Positions 35,778-49,667 of a stretch of 64,000 nucleotides of DNA are shown here, in pieces. Both the position numbers and the translations under genes were made by a program. Origin of the DNA: Sisyra terminalis (lineage: Eukaryota; Arthropoda; Insecta; Neuroptera; Sisyridae); contig OY292280.1 of assembly GCA_958496175.1 (NCBI GenBank), positions 22,258,001 through 22,322,000 of the forward strand, read 5' to 3'. The stretch's first letter is position 1, and each line of letters starts with the position of its first letter. The notes beneath the pieces were generated by a model, which saw only the letters and a list, made by a program, of their open reading frames with translations, was not told where the DNA came from and made no database searches.

Positions 35778-37471
35778 CTATGCAAAAAATAAAAAGCATT
35801 TGTTACGTACATCTTTGGAAAATTGAAACTGGAAATTAAATTGATGAAAGTCTATGCGAAAAAATTCGACTGATACTGGGTCATTTAAAGAAGGTGACTT
35901 TTCTTTATGAGGTCTAGTTTTCTCAACGGATTCAGAATTAAGGCTACCAAGTGAAATATAATAGGAAAACAATTTTGTCCTGTGTGCCAAAAGACACCCG
36001 CAATATCGTTTCAAACTTTCAAAAAGGACAATTTTCTAATGCATAAAAAGGACATAAGGGATGTTTTCCTCACTAAATTAAAGTTGAATATTATAAACTA
36101 AACCATTTTTAACCACTATGCAAAAAATAAAAAGCATTTGTTACGTATATCTTTGGAAAATTGAAACTGGAAATTAAATTGTTGAAAGTCTATGCGAAAA
36201 AATTCGTCTGATATTGGGTCTTTTAAAGAAGGTGACTGTTCATTATGAGGTCTAGTTTTCTCAACGGATTTTGAAATAAGGCTATCAAGTGAAATATAAT
36301 AGGAAAAAACTTTTTTCCTGTGTGCCAAAAGACACCCGCAATATCGTTTCAAACTTTCAAAAAGGACAATTTTCTAATGCATATAAAGGACATAAGGGAT
36401 GTTTTCCTTCACTAAATTAAAGTAGAATATTATAAACTAAACCATTCTTAACCACTATGCAAAAAATAAAAAGCATTTGTTACGTACATCTTTGGAAAAT
36501 TGAAACTGGAAATTAAATTGATGAAAGTCTATGCGAAAAAATTCGACTGATATTGGGTCACTTAAAGAAGGTGACTTTTCATTATGAGGTCTAGTTTTCT
36601 CAACGGATTTTGAATTAAGGCTATCAAGTGAAATATAATGGGAAAAAAATTTTTTCCTGTGTGCCAAAAGACACCCGCAATATCGTTCCAAACTTTCAAG
36701 AAGGACAATTTTCTAATGCATAAAAAGGACATAAGGGAAGTTTTCCTTCACTAAATTAAAGTAGAATATTATAAACTAAACCATTCTTTACCACTATGCA
36801 AAAAATAAAAAGCATTTGATTCGTATATCTTTGGAAAATTGAAACTGGAAATTAAATTGATGAAAGTCAATGCGAAAAAATTCGACTGATATTGGGTCAT
36901 TTAAAGAAGGTGACTTTTCATTATTAGGTCTAGTTTTCTCAACGGATTCTGAATTAAGGCATTCAAGTGAAATATAATAGGAAAAAAATTTTGTCCTGTG
37001 TGCCAAAAGACACCCGCAATAACGTTTCAAACTTTCAAAAAGGACAATTTTCTAATGCATATAAAGGACATAAGGGATGTTTTCCTTCACTAAATTAAAG
37101 TAGAATATTATAAACTAAACCATTCTTAACCACTATGCAAAAAATAAAAAGCATTTGTTACGTATATCTTTGGAAAATTGAAACTGGAAATTAAATTGTT
37201 GAAAGTCTATGCGAAAAAATTCGACTGATATTGGGTCATTTAAAGAAGGTGACATTTCTTTATGAAGTCTAGTTTTCTCAACGGATTTTGAATTAAGGCT
37301 ATCAAGTGAAATATAATAGGAAAATACTTTTGTCCTGTGTGCCAAAAGACACCCGCAATATCGTTTCAAACTTTCAAAAAGGACAATTTTCTAATGCATA
37401 AAAAGGACATAAGGGATGTTTTCCTTCACTAAATTAAAGTTGAATATTATAAACTAAACCATTCTTAACCA

Positions 37472-40400
37472 CTATGCAAAAAATAAAAAGCATTTGTTAC
37501 GTATATCTTTGGAAAATTGAAACTGGAAATTAAATTGATAAAAGTCTATGCGAAAAAATTCGACTGATATTGGGTCATTTAAAGAAGGTGACTTTTCATT
37601 ATGAGGTCTAGTTTTCTCAACGGATTCTGAATTTAGGCTATCAAGTGAAATATAATAGGAAAACAATTTTGTCCTGTGTGCCAAAAGACACCCGCAATAT
37701 CGTTTCAAACTTTCAAAAAGGACAATTTTCTAATGCGTATAAAGGACATAAGGGATGTTTTCCTTCACTAAATTAAAGTAGAATATTAAAAACTAAACCA
37801 TTCTTAACCACTATGCAATAAATAAAAAGCATTTGTTACGTATATCTTTGGAAAATTGAAACTGGAAATTAAATTGTTGAAAGTCTATGCGAAAAAATTC
37901 GACTGATATTGGGTCATTTAAAGAAGGTGACTTTTCATTATGAGGTCTAGTTTTCTCAACGGATTTTGAATTAAGGCTATCAAGTGAAATATAATAGGAA
38001 AGCAATTTTGTCCTGTGTGCCAAAAGACACCCGCAATATCGTTTCAAACTTTCAAAAAGGACCATTTTCTAATGCATAAAAAGGACATAAGGAATGTTTT
38101 CCTTCACTAAATTAAAGTTGAATATTATAAACAAAACCATTCTTAACCCGTATGCAAAAAATAAAAAGCATTTGTTACGTATATCTTTGGAAAATAGAAA
38201 CTGGAAATTAAATTGTTGAAAGTCTATGCGAAAAAATTCGACTGATATTGGGTCATTTAAAGAAGGTGACTTTTCATTATGAGGTCTTGTTTTCTCAACG
38301 GATTTTGAATTAAGGCTTTCAAGTGAAATATAATAGGAAAACAATTTTGTCCTGTGTGCCAAAAGACACCCGCAATATCGTTTCAAACTTTCAAAAAGGA
38401 CAATTTTCTAATGCATAAAAAGGACATAAGGGATGTTTTCCTTCACTAAATTAAAGTTGAATATTATAAACTAAACCATTCTTAACCACTATGCAAAAAA
38501 TAAAAAGCATTTGATACGTATATCTTTGGAAAATTGAAACTGGAAATTAAATTGTTGAAAGTCTATGCGAAAAAATTCGACTGATATTGGGTCATTTAAA
38601 GAAGGTGACTTTTCATTATGAGGTCTAGTTTTCTCAACGGATTCTGAATTAAGGCTATCAAGTGAAATATAATAGGAAAACAATTTTGTCCTGTGTGCCA
38701 AAAGACACCCGCAATATCGTTTCAAACTTTCAAAAAGGACAATTTTCTAATGCATAAAAAGGACATAAGGGATGTTTTCCTTCACTAATTTAAAGATGAA
38801 TATTATAAACTAAACCATTCTTAACCACTATGCAAAAAATAAAAAGCATTTGTTACGTACATCTTTGGAAAATTGAATCTGGAAATTAAATTGTTGAAAG
38901 TCTAAGCGAAAAAATTCGACTGATATTGGGTCATTTAAAGAAGGTGACTTTTCATTATGAGGTCTAGTTTTCTCAACGGATTCTGAATTAAGGCTATCAA
39001 GTGAAATATAATAGGAAAAAAATTTTGTCCTGTGTGCCAAAAGACACCCGCAATAACGTTTCAAACTTTCAAAAAGGACAATTTTCTAATGCAAATAAAG
39101 GACATAAGGGATGTTTTCCTTCACTAAATTAAAGTAGAATATTATAATCTAAACCATTCTTAACCACTATGCAATAAATAAAAAGCATTTGTTACGTATA
39201 TCTTTGGAAAATTGAAACTGGAAATTAAATTGTTGAAAGTCTATGCGAAAAAATTCGACTGATATTGGGTCATTTAAAGAAGGTGACTTTTCATTATGAG
39301 GTCTAGTTTTCTCAACGGATTCTGAATTAAGGCTATCAAGTGAAATATAATAGGAAAACAATTTTGTCCTGTGTGCCAAAAGACACCCGCAATATCGTTT
39401 CAAACTTTCAAAAAGGACAATTTTCTAATGCATAAAAAGGACATAAGGGATGTTTTCCTTCACTAAATTAAAGTTAAATATTATAAACTAAACCATTCTT
39501 AACCACTATGCAATAAATAAAAAGCATTTGTTACGTATATCTTTGGAAAATTGAAACTGGAAATTAAATTGTTGAAAGTCTATGCGAAAAAATTCGACTG
39601 ATATTGGGTCATTTAAAGAAGGTGACTTTTCATTATGAGGTCTTGTTTTCTCAACGGATTTTGAATTAAGGCTTTCAAGTGAAATATAATAGGAAAACAA
39701 TTTTGTCCTGTGTGCCAAAAGACACCCGCAATATCGTTTCAAACTTTCAAAAAGGACAATTTTCTAATGCATAAAAAGGACATAAGGGATGTTTTCCTTC
39801 ACTAAATTAAAGTTGAATATTATAAACTAAACCATTCTTAACCACTATGCAAAAAATAAAAAGCATTTGATACGTATATCTTTGGAAAATTGAAACTGGA
39901 AATTAAATTGTTGAAAGTCTATGCGAAAAAATTCGACTGATATTGGGTCATTTAAAGAAGGTGACTTTTCATTATGAGGTCTAGTTTTCTCAACGGATTC
40001 TGAATTAAGGCTATCAAGTGAAATATAATAGGAAAACAATTTTGTCCTGTGTGCCAAAAGACACCCGCAATATCGTTTCAAACTTTCAAAAAGGACAATT
40101 TTCTAATGCATAAAAAGGACATAAGGGATGTTTTCCTTCACTAATTTAAAGATGAATATTATAAACTAAACCATTCTTAACCACTATGCAAAAAATAAAA
40201 AGCATTTGTTACGTACATCTTTGGAAAATTGAAACTGGAAATTAAATTGTTGAAAGTCTAAGCGAAAAAATTCGACTGATATTGGGTCATTTAAAGAAGG
40301 TGACTTTTCATTATGAGGTCTAGTTTTCTCAACGGATTCTGAATTAAGGCTATCAAGTGAAATATAATAGGAAAAAAATTTTGTCCTGTGTGCCAAAAGA

Positions 40401-42216
40401 CACCCGCAATAACGTTTCAAACTTTCAAAAAGGACAATTTTCTAATGCAAATAAAGGACATAAGGGATGTTTTCCTTCACTAAATTAAAGTAGAATATTA
40501 TAATCTAAACCATTCTTAACCACTATGCAATAAATAAAAAGCATTTGTTACGTATATCTTTGGAAAATTGAAACTGGAAATTAAATTGTTGAAAGTCTAT
40601 GCGAAAAAATTCGACTGATATTGGGTCATTTAAAGAAGGTGACTTTTCATTATGAGGTCTAGTTTTCTCAACGGATTCTGAATTAAGGCTATCAAGTGAA
40701 ATATAATAGGAAAACAATTTTGTCCTGTGTGCCAAAAGACACCCGCAATATCGTTTCAAACTTTCAAAAAGGACAATTTTCTAATGCATAAAAAGGACAT
40801 AAGGGATGTTTTCCTTCACTAAATTAAAGTTGAATATTATAAACTAAACCATTCTTAACCACTATGCAAAAAATAAAAAGCATTTGTTACGTATATCTTT
40901 GGAAAATTGAAACTGGAAATTAAATTGATAAAAGTCTATGCGAAAAAATTCGACTGATATTGGGTCATTTAAAGAAGGTGACTTTTCATTATGAGGTCTA
41001 GTTTTCTCAACGGATTCTGAATTTAGGCTATCAAGTGAAATATAATAGGAAAACAATTTTGTCCTGTGTGCCAAAAGACACCGACAATATCGTTTCAAAC
41101 TTTCAAAAAGGACAATTTTCTAATGCGTATAAAGGACATAAGGGATGTTTTCCTTCACTAAATTAAAGTAGAATATTAAAAACTAAACCATTCTTAACCA
41201 CTATGCAATAAATAAAAAGCATTTGTTACGTATATCTTTGGAAAATTGAAACTGGAAATTAAATTGTTGAAAGTCTATGCGAAAAAATTCGACTGATATT
41301 GGGTCATTTAAAGAAGGTGACTTTTCATTATGAGGTCTAGTTTTCTCAACGGATTTTGAATTAAGGCTATCAAGTGAAATATAATAGGAAAGCAATTTTG
41401 TCCTGTGTGCCAAAAGACACCCGCAATATCGTTTCAAACTTTCAAAAAGGACCATTTTCTAATGCATAAAAAGGACATAAGGAATGTTTTCCTTCACTAA
41501 ATTAAAGTTGAATATTATAAACAAAACCATTCTTAACCCCTATGCAAAAAATAAAAAGCATTTGTTACGTATATCTTTGGAAAATAGAAACTGGAAATTA
41601 AATTGTTGAAAGTCTATGCGAAAAAATTCGACTGATATTGGGTCATTTAAAGAAGGTGACTTTTCATTATGAGGTCTTGTTTTCTCAACGGATTTTGAAT
41701 TAAGGCTTTCAAGTGAAATATAATAGGAAAACAATTTTGTCCTGTGTGCCAAAAGACACCCGCAATATCGTTTCAAACTTTCAAAAAGGACAATTTTCTA
41801 ATGCATAAAAAGGACATAAGGGATGTTTTCCTTCACTAAATTAAAGTTGAATATTATAAACTAAACCATTCTTAACCACTATGCAAAAAATAAAAAGCAT
41901 TTGATACGTATATCTTTGGAAAATTGAAACTGGAAATTAAATTGTTGAAAGTCTATGCGAAAAAATTCGACTGATATTGGGTCATTTAAAGAAGGTGACT
42001 TTTCATTATGAGGTCTTGTTTTCTCAACGGATTTTGAATTAAGGCTTTCAAGTGAAATATAATAGGAAAACAATTTTGTCCTGTGTGCCAAAAGACACCC
42101 GCAATATCGTTTCAAACTTTCAAAAAGGACAATTTTCTAATGCATAAAAAGGACATAAGGGATGTTTTCCTTACTAAATTAAAGTAGAATATTATAAACT
42201 AAACCATTCTTAACCA
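37472..42216. repeat. Ten-monomer segmental duplication inside array 2 (offset 3,390 bp)
   Basis: Monomers at 37,472, 37,811 and 38,150 match those at 40,862, 41,201 and 41,540 at offset 3,390 (ten 339-bp monomers). Shared rare variants are GATAAAAGTC with AATTTAGGC, GGAAAGCAATTTTG with GGACCATTTTC, and ATAAACAAAACC. The four-monomer repeat lies between the copies. Confidence 0.82.
38150..40861. repeat. Four-monomer higher-order repeat (2 x 1,356 bp)
   Basis: Blocks starting near 38,150 and 39,506 are offset by 1,356 bp, which is four 339-bp monomers. Shared markers include GAGGTCTTGTTTTC with GCTTTCAAG, CATTTGATACG, TTCACTAATTTAAAGATG, and GCAAATAAAGG with ATTATAATCTAAACC. Confidence 0.85.
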
Positions 42217-45200
42217 CTATGCAAAAAATAAAAAGCATTTGTTACGTATATCTTTGGAAAATTGAAACTGGAAATTAAATTGATAAAAGTCTATGCGAAA
42301 AAATTCGACTGATATTGGGTCATTTAAAGAAGGTGACTTTTCATTATGAGGTCTAGTTTTCTCAACGGATTCTGAATTAAGGCTATCAAGTGAAATATAA
42401 TAGGAAAACAATTTTGTCCTGTGTGCCAAAAGACACCCGCAATATCGTTTCAAACTTTCAAAAAGGACAATTTTCTAATGCATAAAAAGGACATAAGGGA
42501 TGTTTTCCTTCACTAATTTAAAGATGAATATTATAAACTAAACCATTCTTAACCACTATGCAAAAAATAAAAAGCATTTGTTACGTACATCTTTGGAAAA
42601 TTGAAACTGGAAATTAAATTGTTGAAAGTCTAAGCGAAAAAATTCGACTGATATTGGGTCATTTAAAGAAGGTGACTTTTCATTATGAGGTCTAGTTTTC
42701 TCAACGGATTCTGAATTAAGGCTATCAAGTGAAATATAATAGGAAATCAATTTTGTCCTGTGTGCCAAAAGACACCCGCAATATCGTTTCAAACATTCAA
42801 AAAGGACAATTTTCTAATGCATAAAAAGGACATAAGGGATGTTTTCCTTCACTAAATTAAAGTAGAATATTATAATCTAAACCATTCTTAACCACTATGC
42901 AATAAATAAAAAGCATTTGTTACGTATATCTTTGGAAAATTGAAACTGGAAATTAAATTGTTGAAAGTCTATGCGAAAAAATTCGACTGATATTGGGTCA
43001 TTTAAAGAAGGTGACTTTTCATTATGAGGTCTAGTTTTCTCAACGGATTCTGAATTTAGGCTATCAAGTGAAATATAATAGGAAAACAATTTTGTCCTGT
43101 GTGCCAAAAGACACCCGCAATATCGTTTCAAACTTTCAAAAAGGACAATTTTCTAATGCATAAAAAGGACATAAGGAATGTTTTCCTCACTAAATTAAAG
43201 TAGAATATTATAAACTAAACCATTCTTAACCTCTATGCAAAAAATAAAAAGCATTTGTTATGTATATCTTTGGAAAATAGAAACTGGAAATTAAATTGAT
43301 GAAAGTCTATGCGAAAAAATTCGACTGATATTGGGTCATTTAAAGAAGGTGACTTTTCATTATGAGGTCTAGTTTTCTCAACGGATTCTGAATTTAGGCT
43401 ATCAAGTGAAATATAATAGGAAAACAATTTTGTCCTGTGTGCCAAAAGACACCCGCAATATCGTTTCAAACTTTCAAAAAGGACAATTTTCTAATGCATA
43501 TAAAGGACATAAGGGATGTTTTCCTTCACTAAATTAAAGTAGAATATTAAAAACTAAACCATTCTTAACCACTATGCAATAAATAAAATGCATTTGTTAC
43601 GAATATCTTTGGAAAATTGAAACTGGAAATTAAATTGTTGAAAGTCTATGCGAAAAAATTCGACTGATATTGGGTCATTTAAAGAAGGTGACTTTTCATT
43701 ATGAGGTCTAGTTTTCTCAACGGATTTTGAATTAAGGCTATCAAGTGAAATATAATAGGAAAGCAATTTTGTCCTGTGTGCCAAAAGACACCCGCAATAT
43801 CGTTTCAAACTTTCAAAAAGGACAATTTTCTAATGCATAAAAAGGACATAAGGAATGTTTTCCTTCACTAAATTAAAGTTGAATATTATAAACAAAACCA
43901 TTCTTAACCCCTATGCAAAAAATAAAAAGCATTTGTTACGTATATCTTTGGAAAATTGAAACTGGAAATTAAATTGTTGAAAGTCTATGCGAAAAAATTC
44001 GACTGATATTGGGTCATTTTAAGAAGGTGACTTTTCATTATGAGGTCTAGTTTTCTCAACGGATTCTGAATTAAGGCTATCAAGTGAAATATAATAGGAA
44101 ATCAATTTTGTCCTGTGTGCCAAAAGACACCCGCAATATCGTTTCAAACTTTCAAAAAGGACAATTTTCTAATGCATAAAAAGGACATAAGGGATGTTTT
44201 CCTTCACAAATTTAAAGATGAATATTATAAACTAAACCAATCTTAACCACTATGCAAAATATAAAAAGCATTTTTTACGAACATCTTTGGAAAATTGAAA
44301 CTGGAAATTAAATTGATGAAAGTCTATGCGAAAAAATTCGACTGATATTGGGTCATTTAAAGAAGGTGACTTTACATTATGAGGTCTAGTTTTCTCAACG
44401 GATTCTGAATTAAGGCTTTCAAGTGAAATATAATAGGAAAACAATTTTGTCCAGTGTGCCAAAAGACACCCGCAATATCGTTTCAAACTTTCAAAAAGGA
44501 CAATTTTCTAATGCATAAAAAGGACATAAGGGATGTTTTCCTCACTAAATTAAAGTTGAATATTATAAACTAAACCATTCTTAACCACTATGCAAAAAAT
44601 AAAATGCATTTGTTACGTATATCTTTGGGAAATTGAAACTGGAAATTAAATTGTTGAAAGTCTATGCGAAAAAATTCGACTGATATTGGGTCATTTAAAG
44701 AAGGTGACTTTACATTATGAGGTCTAGTTTTCTCAACGGATTCTGAATTAAGGCTTTCAAGTGAAATATAATAGGAAAATAATTTTGTCCAGTGTGCCAA
44801 AAGACACCCGCAATATCGTTTCAAACTTTCAAAAAGGACAATTTTCTAATGCATAAAAAGGACATAAGGGATGTTTTCCTCACTAAATTAAAGTTGAATA
44901 TTATAAACTAAACCATTCTTAACCACTATGCAAAAAATAAAATGCATTTGTTACGTATATCTTTGGGAAATTGAAACTGGAAATTAAATTGTTGAAAGTC
45001 TATGCGAAAAAATTCGACTGATATTGGGTCATTTAAAGAAGGTGACTTTACATTATGAGGTCTAGTTTTCTCAACGGATTCTGAATTAAGGCTTTCAAGT
45101 GAAATATAATAGGAAAATAATTTTGTCCAGTGTGCCAAAAGACACCCGCAATATCGTTTCAAACTTTCAAAAAGGACAATTTTCTAATGCATAAAAAGGA

Positions 45201-48200
45201 CATAAGGGATGTTTTCCTCACTAAATTAAAGTTGAATATTATAAACTAAACCATTCTTAACCACTATGCAATAAATAAAATGCATTTGTTACGAATATCT
45301 TTGGAAAATTGAAACTGGAAATTAAATTGTTGAAAGTCTATGCGAAAAAATTCGACTGATATTGGGTCATTTAAAGAAGGTGACTTTTCATTATGAGGTC
45401 TAGTTTTCTCAACGGATTTTGAATTAAGGCTATCAAGTGAAATATAATAGGAAAGCAATTTTGTCCTGTGTGCCAAAAGACACCCGCAATATCGTTTCAA
45501 ACTTTCAAAAAGGACAATTTTCTAATGCATAAAAAGGACATAAGGAATGTTTTCCTTCACTAAATTAAAGTTGAATATTATAAACAAAACCATTCTTAAC
45601 CCCTATGCAAAAAATAAAAAGCATTTGTTACGTATATCTTTGGAAAATTGAAACTGGAAATTAAATTGTTGAAAGTCTATGCGAAAAAATTCGACTGATA
45701 TTGGGTCATTTTAAGAAGGTGACTTTTCATTATAAGGTCTAGTTTTCTCAACGGATTCTGAATTAAGGCTATCAAGTGAAATATAATAGGAAATCAATTT
45801 TGTCCTGTGTGCCAAAAGACACCCGCAATATCGTTTCAAACTTTCAAAAAGGACAATTTTCTAATGCATAAAAAGGACATAAGGGATGTTTTCCTTCACA
45901 AATTTAAAGATGAATATTATAAACTAAACCAATCTTAACCACTATGCAAAATATAAAAAGCATTTTTTACGAACATCTTTGGAAAATTGAAACTGGAAAT
46001 TAAATTGATGAAAGTCTATGCGAAAAAATTCGACTGATATTGGGTCATTTAAAGAAGGTGACTTTACATTATGAGGTCTAGTTTTCTCAACGGATTCTGA
46101 ATTAAGGCTTTCAAGTGAAATATAATAGGAAAACAATTTTGTCCAGTGTGCCAAAAGACACCCGCAATATCGTTTCAAACTTTCAAAAAGGACAATTTTC
46201 TAATGCATAAAAAGGACATAAGGGATGTTTTCCTCACTAAATTAAAGTTGAATATTATAAACTAAACCATTCTTAACCACTATGCAAAAAATAAAATGCA
46301 TTTGTTACGTATATCTTTGGGAAATTGAAACTGGAAATTAAATTGTTGAAAGTCTATGCGAAAAAATTCGACTGATATTGGGTCATTTAAAGAAGGTGAC
46401 TTTACATTATGAGGTCTAGTTTTCTCAACGGATTCTGAATTAAGGCTTTCAAGTGAAATATAATAGGAAAATAATTTTGTCCAGTGTGCCAAAAGACACC
46501 CGCAATATCGTTTCAAACTTTCAAAAAGGACAATTTTCTAATGCATAAAAAGGACATAAGGGATGTTTTCCTCACTAAATTAAAGTTGAATATTATAAAC
46601 TAAACCATTCTTAACCACTATGCAAAAAATAAAATGCATTTGTTACGTATATCTTTGGGAAATTGAAACTGGAAATTAAATTGTTGAAAGTCTATGCGAA
46701 AAAATTCGACTGATATTGGGTCATTTAAAGAAGGTGACTTTTCATTATGAGGTCTAGTTTTCTCGGCGGATTCGGAATTAAGGCTATCAAGTGAAATATA
46801 ATAGGAAAACAATTTTGTCCTGTGTGCCAAAAGACACCCGCAATATCGTTTCAAACTTTCAAAAAGGACAATTTTCTAATGCATAAAAAGGACATAAGGG
46901 ATGTTTTCCTTCACTAATTTAAAGATGAATATTATAAACTAAACCATTCTTAACCACTATGCAAAAAATAAAAAGCATTTGTTACGTACATCTTTGGAAA
47001 ATTGAAACTGGAAATTAAATTGTTGAAAGTCTAAGCGAAAAAATTCGACTGATATTGGGTCATTTAAAGAAGGTGACTTTTCATTATGAGGTCTAGTTTT
47101 CTCAACGGATTCTGAATTAAGGCTATCAAGTGAAATATAATAGGAAAAAAATTTTGTCCTGTGTGCCAAAAGACACCCGCAATAACGTTTCAAACTTTCA
47201 AAAAGGACAATTTTCTAATGCATATAAAGGACATAAGGGATGTTTTCCTTCACTAAATTAAAGTAGAATATTATAAACTAAACCATTCTTAACCACTATG
47301 CAATAAATAAAAAGCATTTGTTACGTATATCTTTGGAAAATTGAAACTGGAAATTAAATTGTTGAAAGTCTATGCGAAAAAATTCGACTGATATTGGGTC
47401 ATTTAAAGAAGGTGACTTTTCATTATGAGGTCTAGTTTTCTCAACGGATTCTGAATTAAGGCTATCAAGTGAAATATAATAGGAAAACAATTTTGTCCTG
47501 TGTGCCAAAAGACACCCGCAATATCGTTTCAAACTTTCAAAAAGGACAATTTTCTAATGCATAAAAAGGACATAAGGGATGTTTTCCTTCACTAAATTAA
47601 AGTTAAATATTATAAACTAAACCATTCTTAACCACTATGCAAAAAATAAAAAGCATTTGTTACGTATATCTTTGGAAAATTGAAACTGGAAATTAAATTG
47701 ATAAAAGTCTATGCGAAAAAATTCGACTGATATTGGGTCATTTAAAGAAGGTGACTTTTCATTATGAGGTCTAGTTTTCTCAACGGATTCTGAATTAAGG
47801 CTATCAAGTGAAATATAATAGGAAAACAATTTTGTCCTGTGTGCCAAAAGACACCCGCAATATCGTTTCAAACTTTCAAAAAGGACAATTTTCTAATGCA
47901 TAAAAAGGACATAAGGGATGTTTTCCTTCACTAATTTAAAGATGAATATTATAAACTAAACCATTCTTAACCACTATGCAAAAAATAAAAAGCATTTGTT
48001 ACGTACATCTTTGGAAAATTGAAACTGGAAATTAAATTGTTGAAAGTCTAAGCGAAAAAATTCGACTGATATTGGGTCATTTAAAGAAGGTGACTTTTCA
48101 TTATGAGGTCTAGTTTTCTCAACGGATTCTGAATTAAGGCTATCAAGTGAAATATAATAGGAAATCAATTTTGTCCTGTGTGCCAAAAGACACCCGCAAT

Positions 48201-49667
48201 ATCGTTTCAAACATTCAAAAAGGACAATTTTCTAATGCATAAAAAGGACATAAGGGATGTTTTCCTTCACTAAATTAAAGTAGAATATTATAATCTAAAC
48301 CATTCTTAACCACTATGCAATAAATAAAAAGCATTTGTTACGTATATCTTTGGAAAATTGAAACTGCAAATTAAATTGTTGAAAGTCTATGCGAAAAAAT
48401 TCGACTGATATTGGGTCATTTAAAGAAGGTGACTTTTCATTATGAGGTCTAGTTTTCTCAACGGATTCTGAATTTAGGCTATCAAGTGAAATATAATAGG
48501 AAAACAATTTTGTCCTGTGTGCCAAAAGACACCCGCAATATCGTTTCAAACTTTCAAAAAGGACAATTTTCTAATGCATAAAAAGGACATAAGGAATGTT
48601 TTCCTCACTAAATTAAAGTAGAATATTATAAACTAAACCATTCTTAACCTCTATGCAAAAAATAAAAAGCATTTGTTATGTATATCTTTGGAAAATAGAA
48701 ACTGGAAATTAAATTGATGAAAGTCTATGCGAAAAAATTCGACTGATATTGGGTCATTTAAAGAAGGTGACTTTTCATTATGAGGTCTAGTTTTCTCAAC
48801 GGATTCTGAATTTAGGCTATCAAGTGAAATATAATTGGAAAACAATTTTGTCCTGTGTGCCAAAAGACACCCGCAATATCGTTTCAAACTTTCAAAAAGG
48901 ACAATTTTCTAATGCATATAAAGGACATAAGGGATGTTTTCCTTCACTAAATTAAAGTAGAATATTAAAAACTAAACCATTCTTAACCACTATGCAATAA
49001 ATAAAAAGCATTTGTTACGAATATCTTTGGAAAATTGAAACTGGAAATTAAATTGTTGAAAGTCTATGCGAAAAAATTCGACTGATATTGGGTCATTTAA
49101 AGAAGGTGACTTTTCATTATGAGGTCTAGTTTTCTCAACGGATTTTGAATTAAGGCTATCAAGTGAAATATAATAGGAAAGCAATTTTGTCCTGTGTGCC
49201 AAAAGACTCCCGCAATATCGTTTCAAACTTTCAAAAAGGACAATTTTCTAATGCATAAAAAGGACATAAGGAATGTTTTCCTTCACTAAATTAAAGTTGA
49301 ATATTATAAACAAAACCATTCTTAACCCCTATGCAAAAAATAAAAAGCATTTGTTACGTATATCTTTGGAAAATTGAAACTGGAAATTAAATTGTTGAAA
49401 GTCTATGCGAAAAAATTCGACTGATATTGGGTCATTTAAAGAAGGTGACTTTTCATTATGAGGTCTAGTTTTCTCAACGGATTTTGAATTAAGGCTATCA
49501 AGTGAAATATAATAGGAAAGCAATTTTGTCCTGTGTGCCAAAAGACTCCCGCAATATCGTTTCAAACTTTCAAAAAGGACAATTTTCTAATGCATAAAAA
49601 GGACATAAGGAATGTTTTCCTTCACTAAATTAAAGTTGAATATTATAAACAAAACCATTCTTAACCA
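42217..49667. repeat. Sixteen-monomer segmental duplication inside array 2 (offset 5,418 bp)
   Basis: Monomers 42,217-43,910 match 47,635-49,328 at offset 5,418. Shared markers are GGAAATCAATTTTG with CAAACATTCAAAAAGG, TTAACCTCTATGC with TTGTTATGTATATC, and AATTTAGGC. The five-monomer repeat sits between the copies, which shows successive rounds of duplication of different sizes. Confidence 0.82.
43572..46955. repeat. Five-monomer higher-order repeat (2 x 1,692 bp)
   Basis: Monomers at 43,572, 43,911, 44,250 and 44,588 recur at 45,264, 45,603, 45,942 and 46,280, offset 1,692. Markers are GTCCAGTGTGCC, GCATTTTTTACGAAC, GACTTTACATTATG and GGTCATTTTAAGAAGG. A further partial copy lies at about 49,660-50,500. 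Monomers at 44,588 and 44,926 are near-identical neighbours, a single-monomer duplication. Confidence 0.85.
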
